Shown here in pieces: positions 45,486 to 54,871 of a DNA stretch of 64,000 nucleotides. A model generated the notes under the pieces. It saw only the letters and a program-made list of their open reading frames with translations, searched no databases and was not told the DNA's origin. Origin of the DNA: an uncultured Clostridia bacterium (GTDB taxonomy: Bacteria; Bacillota; Clostridia; TANB77; CAG-465); assembly GCA_934130595.1 (NCBI GenBank), contig CAKOYF010000005.1, positions 19,913 through 83,912 on the forward strand. The letters run 5' to 3'. Position 1 is the first letter of the stretch. Each line of letters starts with the position of its first letter. Both the position numbers and the translations under genes were made by a program.

Positions 45486-46049
45486 ATGAATATACATATT
45501 ATAACTATGGCTGGAGATATAGCAAGCGGAAAAGGAACTGTTACATCTCTACTAAAAGAAGAGTTGGGATATGAAATTTATAAAAACGGAGAATATGTCA
45601 GAAAATTAGCTAAAGATATGAATATGTCAATTGTAGAGTTTCAAGAATATTTGAATCAGCATGAAGAAATTGATAGAGAAGTAGAAAAAAGTGCTTCTAT
45701 CTATGCTAAAGAGCATGATAATTTAATTATAGATGCAAGACTTGGATTTTATGCTGTTCCACATTCTTTTAAAGTATATTTAAAAGTAGATTTAAGAGAA
45801 GCTGCAAGACGAGCATATAATGATTCATTAAGAAAAGATACGGAAATATATAATTCTATTGAAGATGCTATGAGAGACATAAAATATAGATACGACCAAG
45901 AAAATATGAGATATTTAAAGACATATAATGTAAAAAGAGATGATATGAATAATTATGATTTAGTAATAGATACTACACAAAAAGCACCAGAAGAGGTAGC
46001 AAACATTATATTAACTCAATACAGAGAATGGTTAAAAGAAAGAGAATAA
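45486..46049 (+). CDS. cytidylate kinase-like P-loop kinase
   Basis: A 187-residue protein of the cytidylate-kinase-like family: P-loop MAGDIASGKGTVTSLL at residue 7, LIIDARLGFY near 82, and a basic lid region (EAARRAYNDSLRKD). It is about the size of a nucleoside monophosphate kinase and occupies the place where gmk is common next to rpoZ, but the motifs are those of CMK-like proteins, not guanylate kinase. The phosphate acceptor is uncertain. Six bases separate it from rpoZ. Confidence 0.78.
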   Translation: MNIHIITMAGDIASGKGTVTSLLKEELGYEIYKNGEYVRKLAKDMNMSIVEFQEYLNQHEEIDREVEKSASIYAKEHDNLIIDARLGFYAVPHSFKVYLKVDLREAARRAYNDSLRKDTEIYNSIEDAMRDIKYRYDQENMRYLKTYNVKRDDMNNYDLVIDTTQKAPEEVANIILTQYREWLKERE

Positions 46050-46053
46050 ATAG

Positions 46054-46088
46054 AAAGTACCAAGGCAAAATGCTTTGGTACTTTTTTG
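46054..46088 (+). terminator. intrinsic terminator after the kinase gene
   Basis: A 13-bp stem with one G-U pair (AAAGTACCAAGGC / GCTTTGGTACTTT), loop AAAAT, then T6. Confidence 0.92.
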
Positions 46089-46110
46089 CAAACAGACGTT
46101 TAGAATTTGC

Positions 46111-46139
46111 TTGACACTTAAAAATTACTAATATATAAT
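46111..46139 (+). promoter_or_regulatory. consensus promoter of priA
   Basis: TTGACA (46111-46116), 17 bases, TATAAT (46134-46139). Confidence 0.8.
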
Positions 46140-46156
46140 ATAACAAGAGGTGCAAA

Positions 46157-48400
46157 ATGTTAGCTAAGATATTAATAAATACATCAGTAAATACACTTAA
46201 TAAAGTTTATGATTACTTAGTACCAGAAGAACTTGAAAATGAAGTAGAAATTGGAAAAAGAGTACAAATAAGCTTTGGTAGAGGGAAAAATTTAGAAGAA
46301 GGTATAATAGTAAAGCTTGAGGAAAAGTATGATCCTCCAAAATATAAATTAAAAAGTATAGAGAGCATTTTAGATGACGTTTCATATGTCGATGAAAAAA
46401 GACTAAAGCTTGCTAAATATATAGCATATGTATATTTTTGCAATGTATATGATGCTTTAAAATTAATGTTGCCACCGGGAACTAAATCTAAAAATAGTAG
46501 CAAGAGCTTAGATACTAGAAAAGATAAAAGAGTGGTTTTAATTAAATCTGCAGATGAAATTATGCAAGATATTGAAACAAATGTAATAACTAGTGCAAAG
46601 CAAATACAGCTTTTATCTTTTTTAATATATACAGATAATGTTTTAGTAAGTGATATAGTAGATGGGCTATCTATATCAAGAAGTGTAATTTCAACAGCTA
46701 AGAAAAATGGCTATGTAGATATAATAGAAGTAGAAAAAGAAAATGACTTCTTAAAGGACTTAAAAGTAGAAAAAACACAGGCTCTTACTCCAACAGAAGA
46801 GCAAAAAAGAGTAATAGATGGTATAAGTGAATATATATACGATGAAGAATATAAGCAATGTTTAATTCATGGCGTAACTGGTAGTGGAAAAACAGAAGTA
46901 TATTTACAACTTATAGAAAGAGTATTAACACAAGGAAGAAAAGCTATAGTTTTAGTTCCAGAAATTTCTCTTACATATCAGACAGTAGAGAGATTTGTGG
47001 CAAGATTTGGAAATGATATAGCTATTCTTCACAGTAAAATGACTATTTCTCAAAGAAAAGAAGAATATAAAAGAATTAAAACGGGTAAAGTAAATATAGT
47101 AATAGGTGCAAGATCTGCAATATTTGCACCATTAGATAATATTGGTTTAATAATAATAGATGAAGAGCATGATACTAGCTACTATTCTCAAACAAAGCCA
47201 AAATATTCAACAAAAGATATTGCAGCTTACATATGTAAAGAGGCTGGTGCTGTTTTAGTGCTAGGAAGTGCAACACCAGAAATCAGTACATATAATAAAG
47301 CAGTAAATGGCAATGTTGAATTATTTGAAATGAAAAAAAGAGCTGCAAATGCGAGTCTACCTGAGATAGATATTGTAAGCTTAAGAGATGATAGAATAAT
47401 GGGAAACACTTCTAGTATATCTTTAAAGTTAAAAGCGGCTATACAAGAAAATTTAGATAATAAAGAACAAACAATGCTATTTTTAAATAAAAGAGGATAT
47501 AACTCATATTTGACATGTAAAGAATGTGGCTATGTGTTTAATTGTCCTAATTGTGATGTAGCTATGACTTACCATAAAGCAAATAATTTATTACTTTGCC
47601 ATTATTGTTCACATGTTGAAAAAAATATAAGAGTTTGCCCTAAATGTGGTTCAGAAGATATTTCTAGCTATAATCTTGGAACAGAAAAACTCGAAGAAGA
47701 ATTAAAAGAAATGTTTCCAAATATTTCAGTACTTAGAATGGATGCTGATACAACAGTAGCCAGAGATTCACAACAGAAAATATTGGATGATTTTAAAAAC
47801 AATAAAGCAGATGTATTAATTGGAACACAGATGATTAGTAAAGGGCATGATATGCCAAATGTAACTTTAGTTGGAATAATTGGCACGGATGCATTACTTG
47901 CTATGAATGATTTTTCTTCATCTGAGAGAGCTTTTTCAAACATATATCAAGTATCAGGAAGAGCAGGAAGAAGTAAAAAGCCAGGTAGAGTATTAATTCA
48001 AACTAGTGATACAGATAACTACATATTAGAGGCAGTAAAACATAATGATTACCTAGAATTTTTTGATAAAGAAATAGAATATAGAAAGACATTTGGATAT
48101 CCACCATTTATAGACATATTGTTATTTGAAATAAGTGGTAAAGATTTACAAGGGGTAAAAGAGGATGCAGAGAAGATGTATAATATTTTAAATTACGATA
48201 ACCAAAATGAATATAGAGTATTTTCTCCTAAATCTCCTTTTATTCAAAAATTAAACAATAGATTTAGAATTAATGTAATGGTTAAAGCAAGACTTAATAC
48301 AAAAATATACAGTAAAATTTATGCTAAAATAAAAGTATTTAATCTCAAAAAAAGAAGAGATACAAGTATATCCATTACAAAAAATCCTACATTTATTTAA
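46157..48400 (+). CDS. priA: primosomal protein N' (replication restart helicase)
   Basis: A 3'-5' DNA helicase that restarts stalled replication forks. The 747 residues contain the 3'-DNA-binding N terminus, Walker A GVTGSGKTEVYLQL (~239-252), DEEHD (~335), GSATPEI, and the zinc-binding insertion with paired cysteines (CKECGYVFNCPNC, CHYC, CPKC) near 455-500, then GTQMISKGHDMPN and SGRAGRSKKPGRV. Length and order are normal. It has its own consensus promoter and is followed by a beta-CASP nuclease gene. Confidence 0.96.
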   Translation: MLAKILINTSVNTLNKVYDYLVPEELENEVEIGKRVQISFGRGKNLEEGIIVKLEEKYDPPKYKLKSIESILDDVSYVDEKRLKLAKYIAYVYFCNVYDALKLMLPPGTKSKNSSKSLDTRKDKRVVLIKSADEIMQDIETNVITSAKQIQLLSFLIYTDNVLVSDIVDGLSISRSVISTAKKNGYVDIIEVEKENDFLKDLKVEKTQALTPTEEQKRVIDGISEYIYDEEYKQCLIHGVTGSGKTEVYLQLIERVLTQGRKAIVLVPEISLTYQTVERFVARFGNDIAILHSKMTISQRKEEYKRIKTGKVNIVIGARSAIFAPLDNIGLIIIDEEHDTSYYSQTKPKYSTKDIAAYICKEAGAVLVLGSATPEISTYNKAVNGNVELFEMKKRAANASLPEIDIVSLRDDRIMGNTSSISLKLKAAIQENLDNKEQTMLFLNKRGYNSYLTCKECGYVFNCPNCDVAMTYHKANNLLLCHYCSHVEKNIRVCPKCGSEDISSYNLGTEKLEEELKEMFPNISVLRMDADTTVARDSQQKILDDFKNNKADVLIGTQMISKGHDMPNVTLVGIIGTDALLAMNDFSSSERAFSNIYQVSGRAGRSKKPGRVLIQTSDTDNYILEAVKHNDYLEFFDKEIEYRKTFGYPPFIDILLFEISGKDLQGVKEDAEKMYNILNYDNQNEYRVFSPKSPFIQKLNNRFRINVMVKARLNTKIYSKIYAKIKVFNLKKRRDTSISITKNPTFI

Positions 48401-48473
48401 TTTTTATTGAAAAAAGTTTAGAAATATAATAATATAAGAATATATATATAAAGATATGAGAGGTTGATGAACG

Positions 48474-50090
48474 ATGAATATTACTTTTTATGGAGCCGCA
48501 CAAGAAGTTACAGGCTCATGTCATATGGTAGAAGTAGCAGGACACAAATTTTTAATAGATTGTGGATTATTTCAAGGAAGTTTAACAGATCAAATGCTAA
48601 ATTACGAGGAATTTCCATTTAACATTCAGGAAGTAGAATTTGTGATTCTTACACATGCTCATATAGATCATAGTGGAAGAATACCAAAATTATATAAAGC
48701 TGGATATAAAAATCCTGTATATTGCACTAGTGCAACAAGAGAACTATGTAAGATTATGCTACCTGATAGTGGGCACATTCAAGAAAATGAAATAGAATGG
48801 GTTAATCGTAAGAGAATGCGTGCTGGCAAAAAGCCTAATGAACCTATATACACAGAACAAGATGCTATAGATTGTTTAGAAATATTTAAAGGATTAGAGT
48901 ATGATGTTCCTGTAAAAATTAACGATGATATATCTTTTGTACTAAAAGATGCGGGTCATATGTTAGGTTCAGCTATAGTTGAATTATATTTAAAAGAAGA
49001 TGGAAAAGAGAAAAAGGTAGTATTTACAGGAGACTTAGGAAATAAGAATCTTCCAATAATTAACGATCCTGTAAATATAGATAGTGCTGATGTACTTGTT
49101 ATGGAATCTACTTATGGAGATAGATTACATAGTAGCATAGTAGATCAATCATCTAAATTTATACAAATAATTTTAGATACAATAAGAAGGGGCGGAAATG
49201 TTATAATTCCATCATTTGCTGTTGGTAGAACACAAGAACTTTTATATGAAATAAACAAATATTTAACAGATGATAGAATTAAAGAAGAACTTTCAAAGAT
49301 ACCTGTTTATGTTGATAGTCCACTAGCAGTAAATGCTACAAGAATTTTTGAAAGCCAACATAGTTACTATGATGAAGAGGCTTTATCTTATTTATTAAAA
49401 GGAGACAATCCTTTAGTTTTTGATAATCTTCATTTAATAGAAACTAGTGAAGAGTCTCAAGCTTTAAATGATGATCCAGAGCCTAAAATAATAATATCTG
49501 CAAGTGGTATGTGTGAAGTTGGAAGAATAAAGCATCATTTAAAACACAACTTATATAGATCAGAATGTACTGTTTTGTTTGTAGGATATCAAGCAGAAGG
49601 AACATTAGGAAGAAAAATAATGAATGGAGAACCATTAGTTAAAATCTTTGGAGAAGAAATAGCGGTAAAAGCAGAAGTAAAATCTTTAGATGCATTCTCT
49701 GGACACGCAGATAGAGATGGACTTTTAGGATGGATTGCTGCTATGAAGAAAAAACCCGAACAAATATTTATTGTTCATGGTGAATTAGAAGCACAAAATG
49801 TGCTAAAGGAATATATACAACAAGGATTTAAAATTAACGCAATAAATCCAGCATATCAAGAGCAATATGATGTCGATGGAACACTTCTTTCCGATGGTAA
49901 GAATTCATATAAGGCAACAAGATATAACATATTAGAACTTATGACTTCACTTAAAGAAGAAGTTGATACTATGACTAATAATGTTAAGAGAAACTTAAAA
50001 AGCGATGTTGATACAGAATATTTACAAAATATTGTTGAAAAACTAAAAGATGTCCAAGATTCAATCAATATAGTAAATGATAATACATAA
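48474..50090 (+). CDS. MBL-fold beta-CASP RNA-processing nuclease
   Basis: A 538-residue metallo-beta-lactamase-fold enzyme with the beta-CASP insert: ILTHAHIDHSGRIPKLYKAG (zinc motif HxHxDH) near residue 58, DAGHMLGSAIVELYL near 160, FTGDLGNKNLP, SFAVGRTQELLYE, ISASGMCEVGRIKHHL near 343, and FSGHADRDGLLGW near 408, plus VHGE. This is the CPSF/Ysh1-like group annotated as RNA-specificity domain proteins. It should act on RNA; endo- or exonuclease mode is not shown. A terminator follows. Confidence 0.9.
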   Translation: MNITFYGAAQEVTGSCHMVEVAGHKFLIDCGLFQGSLTDQMLNYEEFPFNIQEVEFVILTHAHIDHSGRIPKLYKAGYKNPVYCTSATRELCKIMLPDSGHIQENEIEWVNRKRMRAGKKPNEPIYTEQDAIDCLEIFKGLEYDVPVKINDDISFVLKDAGHMLGSAIVELYLKEDGKEKKVVFTGDLGNKNLPIINDPVNIDSADVLVMESTYGDRLHSSIVDQSSKFIQIILDTIRRGGNVIIPSFAVGRTQELLYEINKYLTDDRIKEELSKIPVYVDSPLAVNATRIFESQHSYYDEEALSYLLKGDNPLVFDNLHLIETSEESQALNDDPEPKIIISASGMCEVGRIKHHLKHNLYRSECTVLFVGYQAEGTLGRKIMNGEPLVKIFGEEIAVKAEVKSLDAFSGHADRDGLLGWIAAMKKKPEQIFIVHGELEAQNVLKEYIQQGFKINAINPAYQEQYDVDGTLLSDGKNSYKATRYNILELMTSLKEEVDTMTNNVKRNLKSDVDTEYLQNIVEKLKDVQDSINIVNDNT

Positions 50091-50095
50091 TTATT

Positions 50096-50129
50096 AATAA
50101 CTAGTAGTTTACTACTAGTTATTTTTTTT
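50096..50129 (+). terminator. intrinsic terminator after the beta-CASP gene
   Basis: Stem AATAACTAGTAG / CTACTAGTTATT with a TTTA loop and T7. Confidence 0.92.
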
Positions 50130-50159
50130 AACCAGTAATCATATAATTTTATTGGTGAA

Positions 50160-50816
50160 ATGATGAAAAAGAAAATAAAAATAATTAGTATTAATTTTGA
50201 TACAAAAGTAAAAATATTGATAGCAGTTTGTGTAATTATAGCAATAAGTATAATTATGTTTTCATTTTATTATATCTGTATAGATTCTAAACAAAAAACG
50301 GAGCCAATACAAATAGATAATATAAACCAAATAATGGATTTATCTCAATATGAGGCAGAATATCAAATAAGAGTTGTAGGAAATAGAACCACAAATACAT
50401 ACGATGTAAAAGAAATTGTAGACTTAGAAAATGAAACATATAACATGAATATAGATGATTTATTAAATATAGATATTAATGCAAGTGATACTAAAATTCA
50501 AAAAAAGAATATGGATATTGTTTATATTACGTCCACAAAAGACATTGTAAGAAATAATCCATTTTCTTTTTCTAGTGTAATTGAATGTTATAATCTAGTA
50601 AATTCTAAAAAGATAGATGGAAGTATAAAAAAAGTAGAACAAGATGAAAAATGTATATATACAATTCAAATGAATGAAGAAGTTATAGAAAAAGTAAGAA
50701 AAATAGTAATATATACTTTAAAAGAGAAATGTAAAATTATTGAAATAAAAATGTATAATTTAGAGGAAAATGAACTATATACGATATCTTTTAAGTCTTT
50801 TATAGTCAAAAAATAA
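50160..50816 (+). CDS. membrane-anchored hypothetical protein
   Basis: A 218-residue protein with one N-terminal span (~residues 17-42) and an extracytoplasmic domain of alternating strands and Lys/Glu/Asp-rich turns. No catalytic motif or known family is visible. ATGATG allows a start at 50160 or 50163; the GGTG ribosome site is close to both. It sits between a nuclease and mazF, and the following promoter-like sequence suggests it may be its own unit. Confidence 0.65.
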   Translation: MMKKKIKIISINFDTKVKILIAVCVIIAISIIMFSFYYICIDSKQKTEPIQIDNINQIMDLSQYEAEYQIRVVGNRTTNTYDVKEIVDLENETYNMNIDDLLNIDINASDTKIQKKNMDIVYITSTKDIVRNNPFSFSSVIECYNLVNSKKIDGSIKKVEQDEKCIYTIQMNEEVIEKVRKIVIYTLKEKCKIIEIKMYNLEENELYTISFKSFIVKK

Positions 50817-50874
50817 TATATATACTATTTACTAAAGAAAGATAATAGTGTATAATAAAGGAGGTAAATTACAT

Positions 50875-51231
50875 TTGAAAATAAAATTAGGAGATATATT
50901 TTATGCTATATTAACTCCTACTATTGGAAGTGAACAAGATGGTATAAGACCGGTTCTTATTATTCAAAACAACAGGGGAAATCGATATAGTCCTACTACT
51001 ATTGTTATTCCTATTACTTCGAGTTTGTATAAAAAAGATTTACCTACTCATGTACTTCTCGATAGTACTGTTGGACTTGAAAAAAAGTCTATAGCCTTAA
51101 TAGAACAAATTAGAACGTTAGATAAATCTAGACTATTAAATAGAATTACTAGAATTAGCGATGAAGATTTAGCTAAAGTTAAAGAGGCTATCAAAAAGAA
51201 TTTGAATATAAGAGGATTAGGACTATTTTAA
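50875..51231 (+). CDS. mazF: MazF-type mRNA endoribonuclease, no visible MazE
   Basis: A 118-residue toxin-family protein: KIKLGDIFYAILTPTIGSEQ, GIRPVLIIQNN, VIPITSSLYKKDLPTHV and LIEQIRTLDKSRLL follow the Bacillus NdoA/EndoA pattern closely. MazF cleaves mRNA at short sequence motifs. The start is TTG 50875, eleven bases after GGAGG; an earlier GTG in frame at 50848 lies before that site. The 58 bases upstream and both flanking genes show no antitoxin. In Firmicutes mazE usually sits directly upstream (often after alr), so the antitoxin must be elsewhere or absent. Confidence 0.88.
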   Translation: MKIKLGDIFYAILTPTIGSEQDGIRPVLIIQNNRGNRYSPTTIVIPITSSLYKKDLPTHVLLDSTVGLEKKSIALIEQIRTLDKSRLLNRITRISDEDLAKVKEAIKKNLNIRGLGLF

Positions 51232-51261
51232 ATATAGTAGTAAATATACAGGAGGAAAAAA

Positions 51262-53676
51262 ATGGAAAATAATAATAAACCTTTAAATGTAAGACTTAGA
51301 GGAGATGCTAAAAAGAATGCTTCTAAACCAGCAGTTAGCACTGTAAAAAAAGTAAGTAAAAATGGAAAAAATAAAGATGTAAAAGATCCTAATAATAAGA
51401 AGAAAAATAAAAAGTTGGGATGGAAAATCTTTAGAGCAATACTTCTTATTGGACTTGCTTTATGTATAGTTGGAGCAGGAATTGTACTTGGTGTTATATC
51501 TGGAATAATTGATGATACAGAAAGTATTAGTCTTGATGAACTAGAATTATTACCACAAACATCTTTTATGTATGATATGAATGGAAATGAACTTGCATCA
51601 TTATACGATAGTGAAAACAGAATTATAGTTGAGTATGATGACATACCAAAGCAAACTGTTAATGCTGTTGTTGCAATCGAAGATGAAAGATTCTTCTCAC
51701 ATCATGGAATAGATATAAAAAGAACATTAGGCGCTGTTGCTACATACGTAGCAAATGGTGGTGATTCAAGTTTTGGAGGAAGTACTTTAACTCAACAATT
51801 AGTTAAAAATATTACTTCAGATACTGAAAAAGCATGGCAAAGAAAAATAAGAGAGTGGTACAGAGCTATATCTCTTGAAACAAAATTGGATAAAAGTAAA
51901 ATATTTGAGTCTTATGTAAACACTATATACTATGGAGATGGATGCTATGGTATAGAAGTAGCTTCAAATCATTTCTTTGGAAAATCAGTTAGTGAATTAA
52001 ATATTGCTGAATCCGCTGCAATAGCTGCAATGATTCAATCACCAGAGGTAACAAACCCATATAGAAGCGATGAAGCAAAACAAAAATTAATTGAAAGACA
52101 AAATGTAGTTTTAGATAAAATGAAGAGCTTAGGTATGATTACAGAAGATGAATATACAGAAGCTAAAAACTATGAATTAGAGTTCAAGAAGAAAGATGTA
52201 AATTACGGTGGAATTCAATCATATTTTGCAGATGCAGTTGTAGAAGCTGTAATAGATGATTTAATGGATCAAAAAAATGTATCTAGAGGTATTGCAAGAA
52301 AGATGATTTATACTGACGGATATAAAATTTATACAACTCAAGATCCAGAAGTTCAATCTGCAATAGATAATGCATTTAATAATGGCTCTATATTCTATAC
52401 AGAAAGAAATGGAGAAATGATTCAAGGGTCTATGGTTGTAATGGATCATGAAAAAGGTGAAGTTAGAGGACTTATTGGTGGAGCTGGAGAAAAAACAGGA
52501 GCTTTAACATTAAATAGAGCTACACAAACTAGAAGACAATTAGGTTCTTGTATGAAACCATTTGGTGCATATGGACCAGCTTTTGAAAGAGGATTATTAT
52601 CTCCTGGTGCAGGATTAGATGATATGCAATTTTCAATAGGAAATTATACACCTGTTAACTGGTATCATTCATTCTTTGGATTTGTAACAGTAAGAGAAGC
52701 TATTGAAGATTCTATGAATATTCCAGCATTAAGAGCAAACTTACTTGTAAATGATGAAGATTATTGTTGGAACTTTGCATACAATGCAGGTTTAAAATCT
52801 CTTGTTGAAACAGATAAAGGTGCTGCATCTTTAGCACTAGGTGGTCTTACAAGAGGTGTAACAACTCTTGAAGTTGCAAGTGCATATTCAACAATAGCAA
52901 ACCAAGGATATTATATAGAACCTAAGTTATACACTAAAGTTGAAGATAGAAATGGAAACATTGTATTAGATAATACAAAAGTAGAAGCTAAACAAGTTAT
53001 GAAAGATTCAACAGCATTTATGTTAGCAAGCTGTCTAGAGAGTGTTGTAAGTCAACCTCTAGGTACTGCATATGGAGCAGTAAAAATAAATGGTGGAGCT
53101 ATACAATGTGCAGGTAAAACTGGTAATACAAATGATGATAAAGATAGATGGTTCTGTGGATTTACATCATATTACACAATTGCATGTTGGACAGGATACG
53201 ATCAAGCAAGAGAAATTGGTAGATCATATCCATATGACTCAACAAAATTATTTAATACTGTTATGAATGCTATTTGTGCAAATAAACCAGCATCAGTATT
53301 CTTAAATGAACCTTCTTCTGTAAAGAAAGTTGAATTATGTAGAGATTCAGGAAAGGTTGCAACAGATGCTTGTAAGGCAGATCCAAGAGGAAGTAGAGTA
53401 CTTTCAGACTATGTAGCAGTAGATTCAATTCCTACAGATACATGTACAGTACATGAATTTGTTAATATTTGTTCTGTAACAGGAAAAGTTGCTTCTGCAG
53501 CATGTAAGAGTACTACAAGAAAATCTTGCTTAGTAAGAAGTGAAGGACCTTCAAAAGGACAATATCCAAATGACTGGGCTTACACAAAACCACTTGAAAC
53601 TTGTAATGGAAACCATGCAGGTGGAAATGGTACATCAGGTGGAGTTGTAATATATAAAAATGGAGTAGCACAATAA
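51262..53676 (+). CDS. penicillin-binding protein 1A (bifunctional class A)
   Basis: Peptidoglycan glycosyltransferase/transpeptidase of 804 residues: Lys-rich cytoplasmic start, span at ~53-77, GT51 motifs EDERFFSHHGID (~139) and GGSTLTQQLVKNI (~172), and a transpeptidase domain with SCMK (active Ser ~429), SMN and KTG (~619). The C-terminal ~120 residues carry repeated cysteine units (ELCRDSGKVATDACKAD, ICSVTGKVASAACKS) and a Gly-rich end in place of a longer linker. AGGAGG precedes the ATG. The following phosphodiester glycosidase and uppP form a wall-related group. Confidence 0.95.
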   Translation: MENNNKPLNVRLRGDAKKNASKPAVSTVKKVSKNGKNKDVKDPNNKKKNKKLGWKIFRAILLIGLALCIVGAGIVLGVISGIIDDTESISLDELELLPQTSFMYDMNGNELASLYDSENRIIVEYDDIPKQTVNAVVAIEDERFFSHHGIDIKRTLGAVATYVANGGDSSFGGSTLTQQLVKNITSDTEKAWQRKIREWYRAISLETKLDKSKIFESYVNTIYYGDGCYGIEVASNHFFGKSVSELNIAESAAIAAMIQSPEVTNPYRSDEAKQKLIERQNVVLDKMKSLGMITEDEYTEAKNYELEFKKKDVNYGGIQSYFADAVVEAVIDDLMDQKNVSRGIARKMIYTDGYKIYTTQDPEVQSAIDNAFNNGSIFYTERNGEMIQGSMVVMDHEKGEVRGLIGGAGEKTGALTLNRATQTRRQLGSCMKPFGAYGPAFERGLLSPGAGLDDMQFSIGNYTPVNWYHSFFGFVTVREAIEDSMNIPALRANLLVNDEDYCWNFAYNAGLKSLVETDKGAASLALGGLTRGVTTLEVASAYSTIANQGYYIEPKLYTKVEDRNGNIVLDNTKVEAKQVMKDSTAFMLASCLESVVSQPLGTAYGAVKINGGAIQCAGKTGNTNDDKDRWFCGFTSYYTIACWTGYDQAREIGRSYPYDSTKLFNTVMNAICANKPASVFLNEPSSVKKVELCRDSGKVATDACKADPRGSRVLSDYVAVDSIPTDTCTVHEFVNICSVTGKVASAACKSTTRKSCLVRSEGPSKGQYPNDWAYTKPLETCNGNHAGGNGTSGGVVIYKNGVAQ

Positions 53677-53682
53677 TATTTT

Positions 53683-53735
53683 AAGTGGCGGTACAATAAC
53701 TTGAGTTATGTAAAATGTATTGCCACTTTTCCTTT
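53683..53735 (+). terminator. branched intrinsic terminator after PBP1A
   Basis: AAGTGGC (53683-53689) pairs with GCCACTT (53722-53728), enclosing an inner hairpin ATAACT/AGTTAT; a T/C-rich tail follows. Confidence 0.75.
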
Positions 53736-53781
53736 TGAAATAGAGAAAATGTGAATTTTTGGTGAAAAAAGTATATATATG

Positions 53782-53810
53782 TTGAAAAATAATTTATTAT
53801 TTGATAGAAT
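53782..53810 (+). promoter_or_regulatory. promoter of the 53867-56793 group
   Basis: TTGAAA (53782-53787), 17 bases, TAGAAT (53805-53810). Confidence 0.5.
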
Positions 53811-53866
53811 AAAATAGAATATTTAATGATTTGATTAATATATATTAAAAAAAGAGAGGGAAAGAG

Positions 53867-54844
53867 ATGAAGAAATTCTTTAAAACACTTGCTAAAATAT
53901 TAGCAGTTTTAGTCTTTGAAGTAGTTTACATTTTAGGTTTAGGAATTTATTTAATTTATTATACTGATATGTTTACTACTACAAGAGATATGATAGTAAC
54001 AACTTCTATGACAACAATGACACATCAATATTTTGCTACTTGGTTTTTATCTGATGAAAAAATACAAGAAATATTGGCTAAAAATAGAGGAATAAATGAA
54101 GATGTACAACAAAATTTAACTGAAGTAAAGGTAGTATCAAAAACTAATCAAAAAAATACAGAAGGAATTGAAGTAAAAGATGTTAGTACTGATTCTTTCA
54201 AAGCATACTTAATGATAATTGATGACCCATCACGTGTTGATTTAGTTGTTGGTAAAAAAGTTCCAACAGTTGGTTCAACAACATCACAAATTGTTGAGTC
54301 ATATAATGCTGTTGCCGGAATAAATGCAGGAGGACTTGCAGACGATGCTGCGGGAACTGGAGCAATGCCAACAGGTTTACTTATGGTTAACGGAGAATAT
54401 TTTGATAATGAATTTAATTATTATCAAAGCGTAAGTATGTGTGGATTTACACAAGATAATATTTTATACGTTTCAGATAATATAACTAAATCGCAAATAG
54501 ATAATTTAAATTTAAGATGCGCAATATCTTTTGGACCTGTATTAATAGTAAACGGACAGCCTAGAATAAGCAGTGGTAGCGGTTGGGGAATACAACCTCG
54601 TACATGTATAGGTCAACGTCAAGACGGTGCAGTATTGTTTTTAGTTATAGATGGTAGACAAACAGATAGTTTAGGTGCAACTTTAAAAAATGCTCAAGAT
54701 ATATTATTAAATAATGGTGCATACAATGCATTTAACTTGGATGGTGGAGCTTCATCTACTATGGTATTTGATGGTTCACTTGTTAATAAACCAAGTGATA
54801 TAGCTGGTGAACGTTATGTTCCAACAGCATTCATTGTTAAGTAA
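53867..54844 (+). CDS. membrane-anchored phosphodiester glycosidase (NAGPA domain)
   Basis: A 325-residue extracytoplasmic protein with an N-terminal span (~10-32) and a phosphodiester glycosidase domain (PF09992, related to the enzyme that uncovers mannose 6-phosphate). Hallmarks are AGINAGGLADDAAGTG near 145, GRQTDSLGATLKNAQDIL and the terminal FNLDGGASSTMVFDG. It would cleave or modify a sugar phosphodiester in the envelope, possibly in wall polysaccharide. The catalytic residues are present. It pairs with the membrane-anchored unknown protein 27 bases downstream. Confidence 0.87.
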   Translation: MKKFFKTLAKILAVLVFEVVYILGLGIYLIYYTDMFTTTRDMIVTTSMTTMTHQYFATWFLSDEKIQEILAKNRGINEDVQQNLTEVKVVSKTNQKNTEGIEVKDVSTDSFKAYLMIIDDPSRVDLVVGKKVPTVGSTTSQIVESYNAVAGINAGGLADDAAGTGAMPTGLLMVNGEYFDNEFNYYQSVSMCGFTQDNILYVSDNITKSQIDNLNLRCAISFGPVLIVNGQPRISSGSGWGIQPRTCIGQRQDGAVLFLVIDGRQTDSLGATLKNAQDILLNNGAYNAFNLDGGASSTMVFDGSLVNKPSDIAGERYVPTAFIVK

Positions 54845-54871
54845 TTTGAACATATGAAAAGGGGTAGAAAA

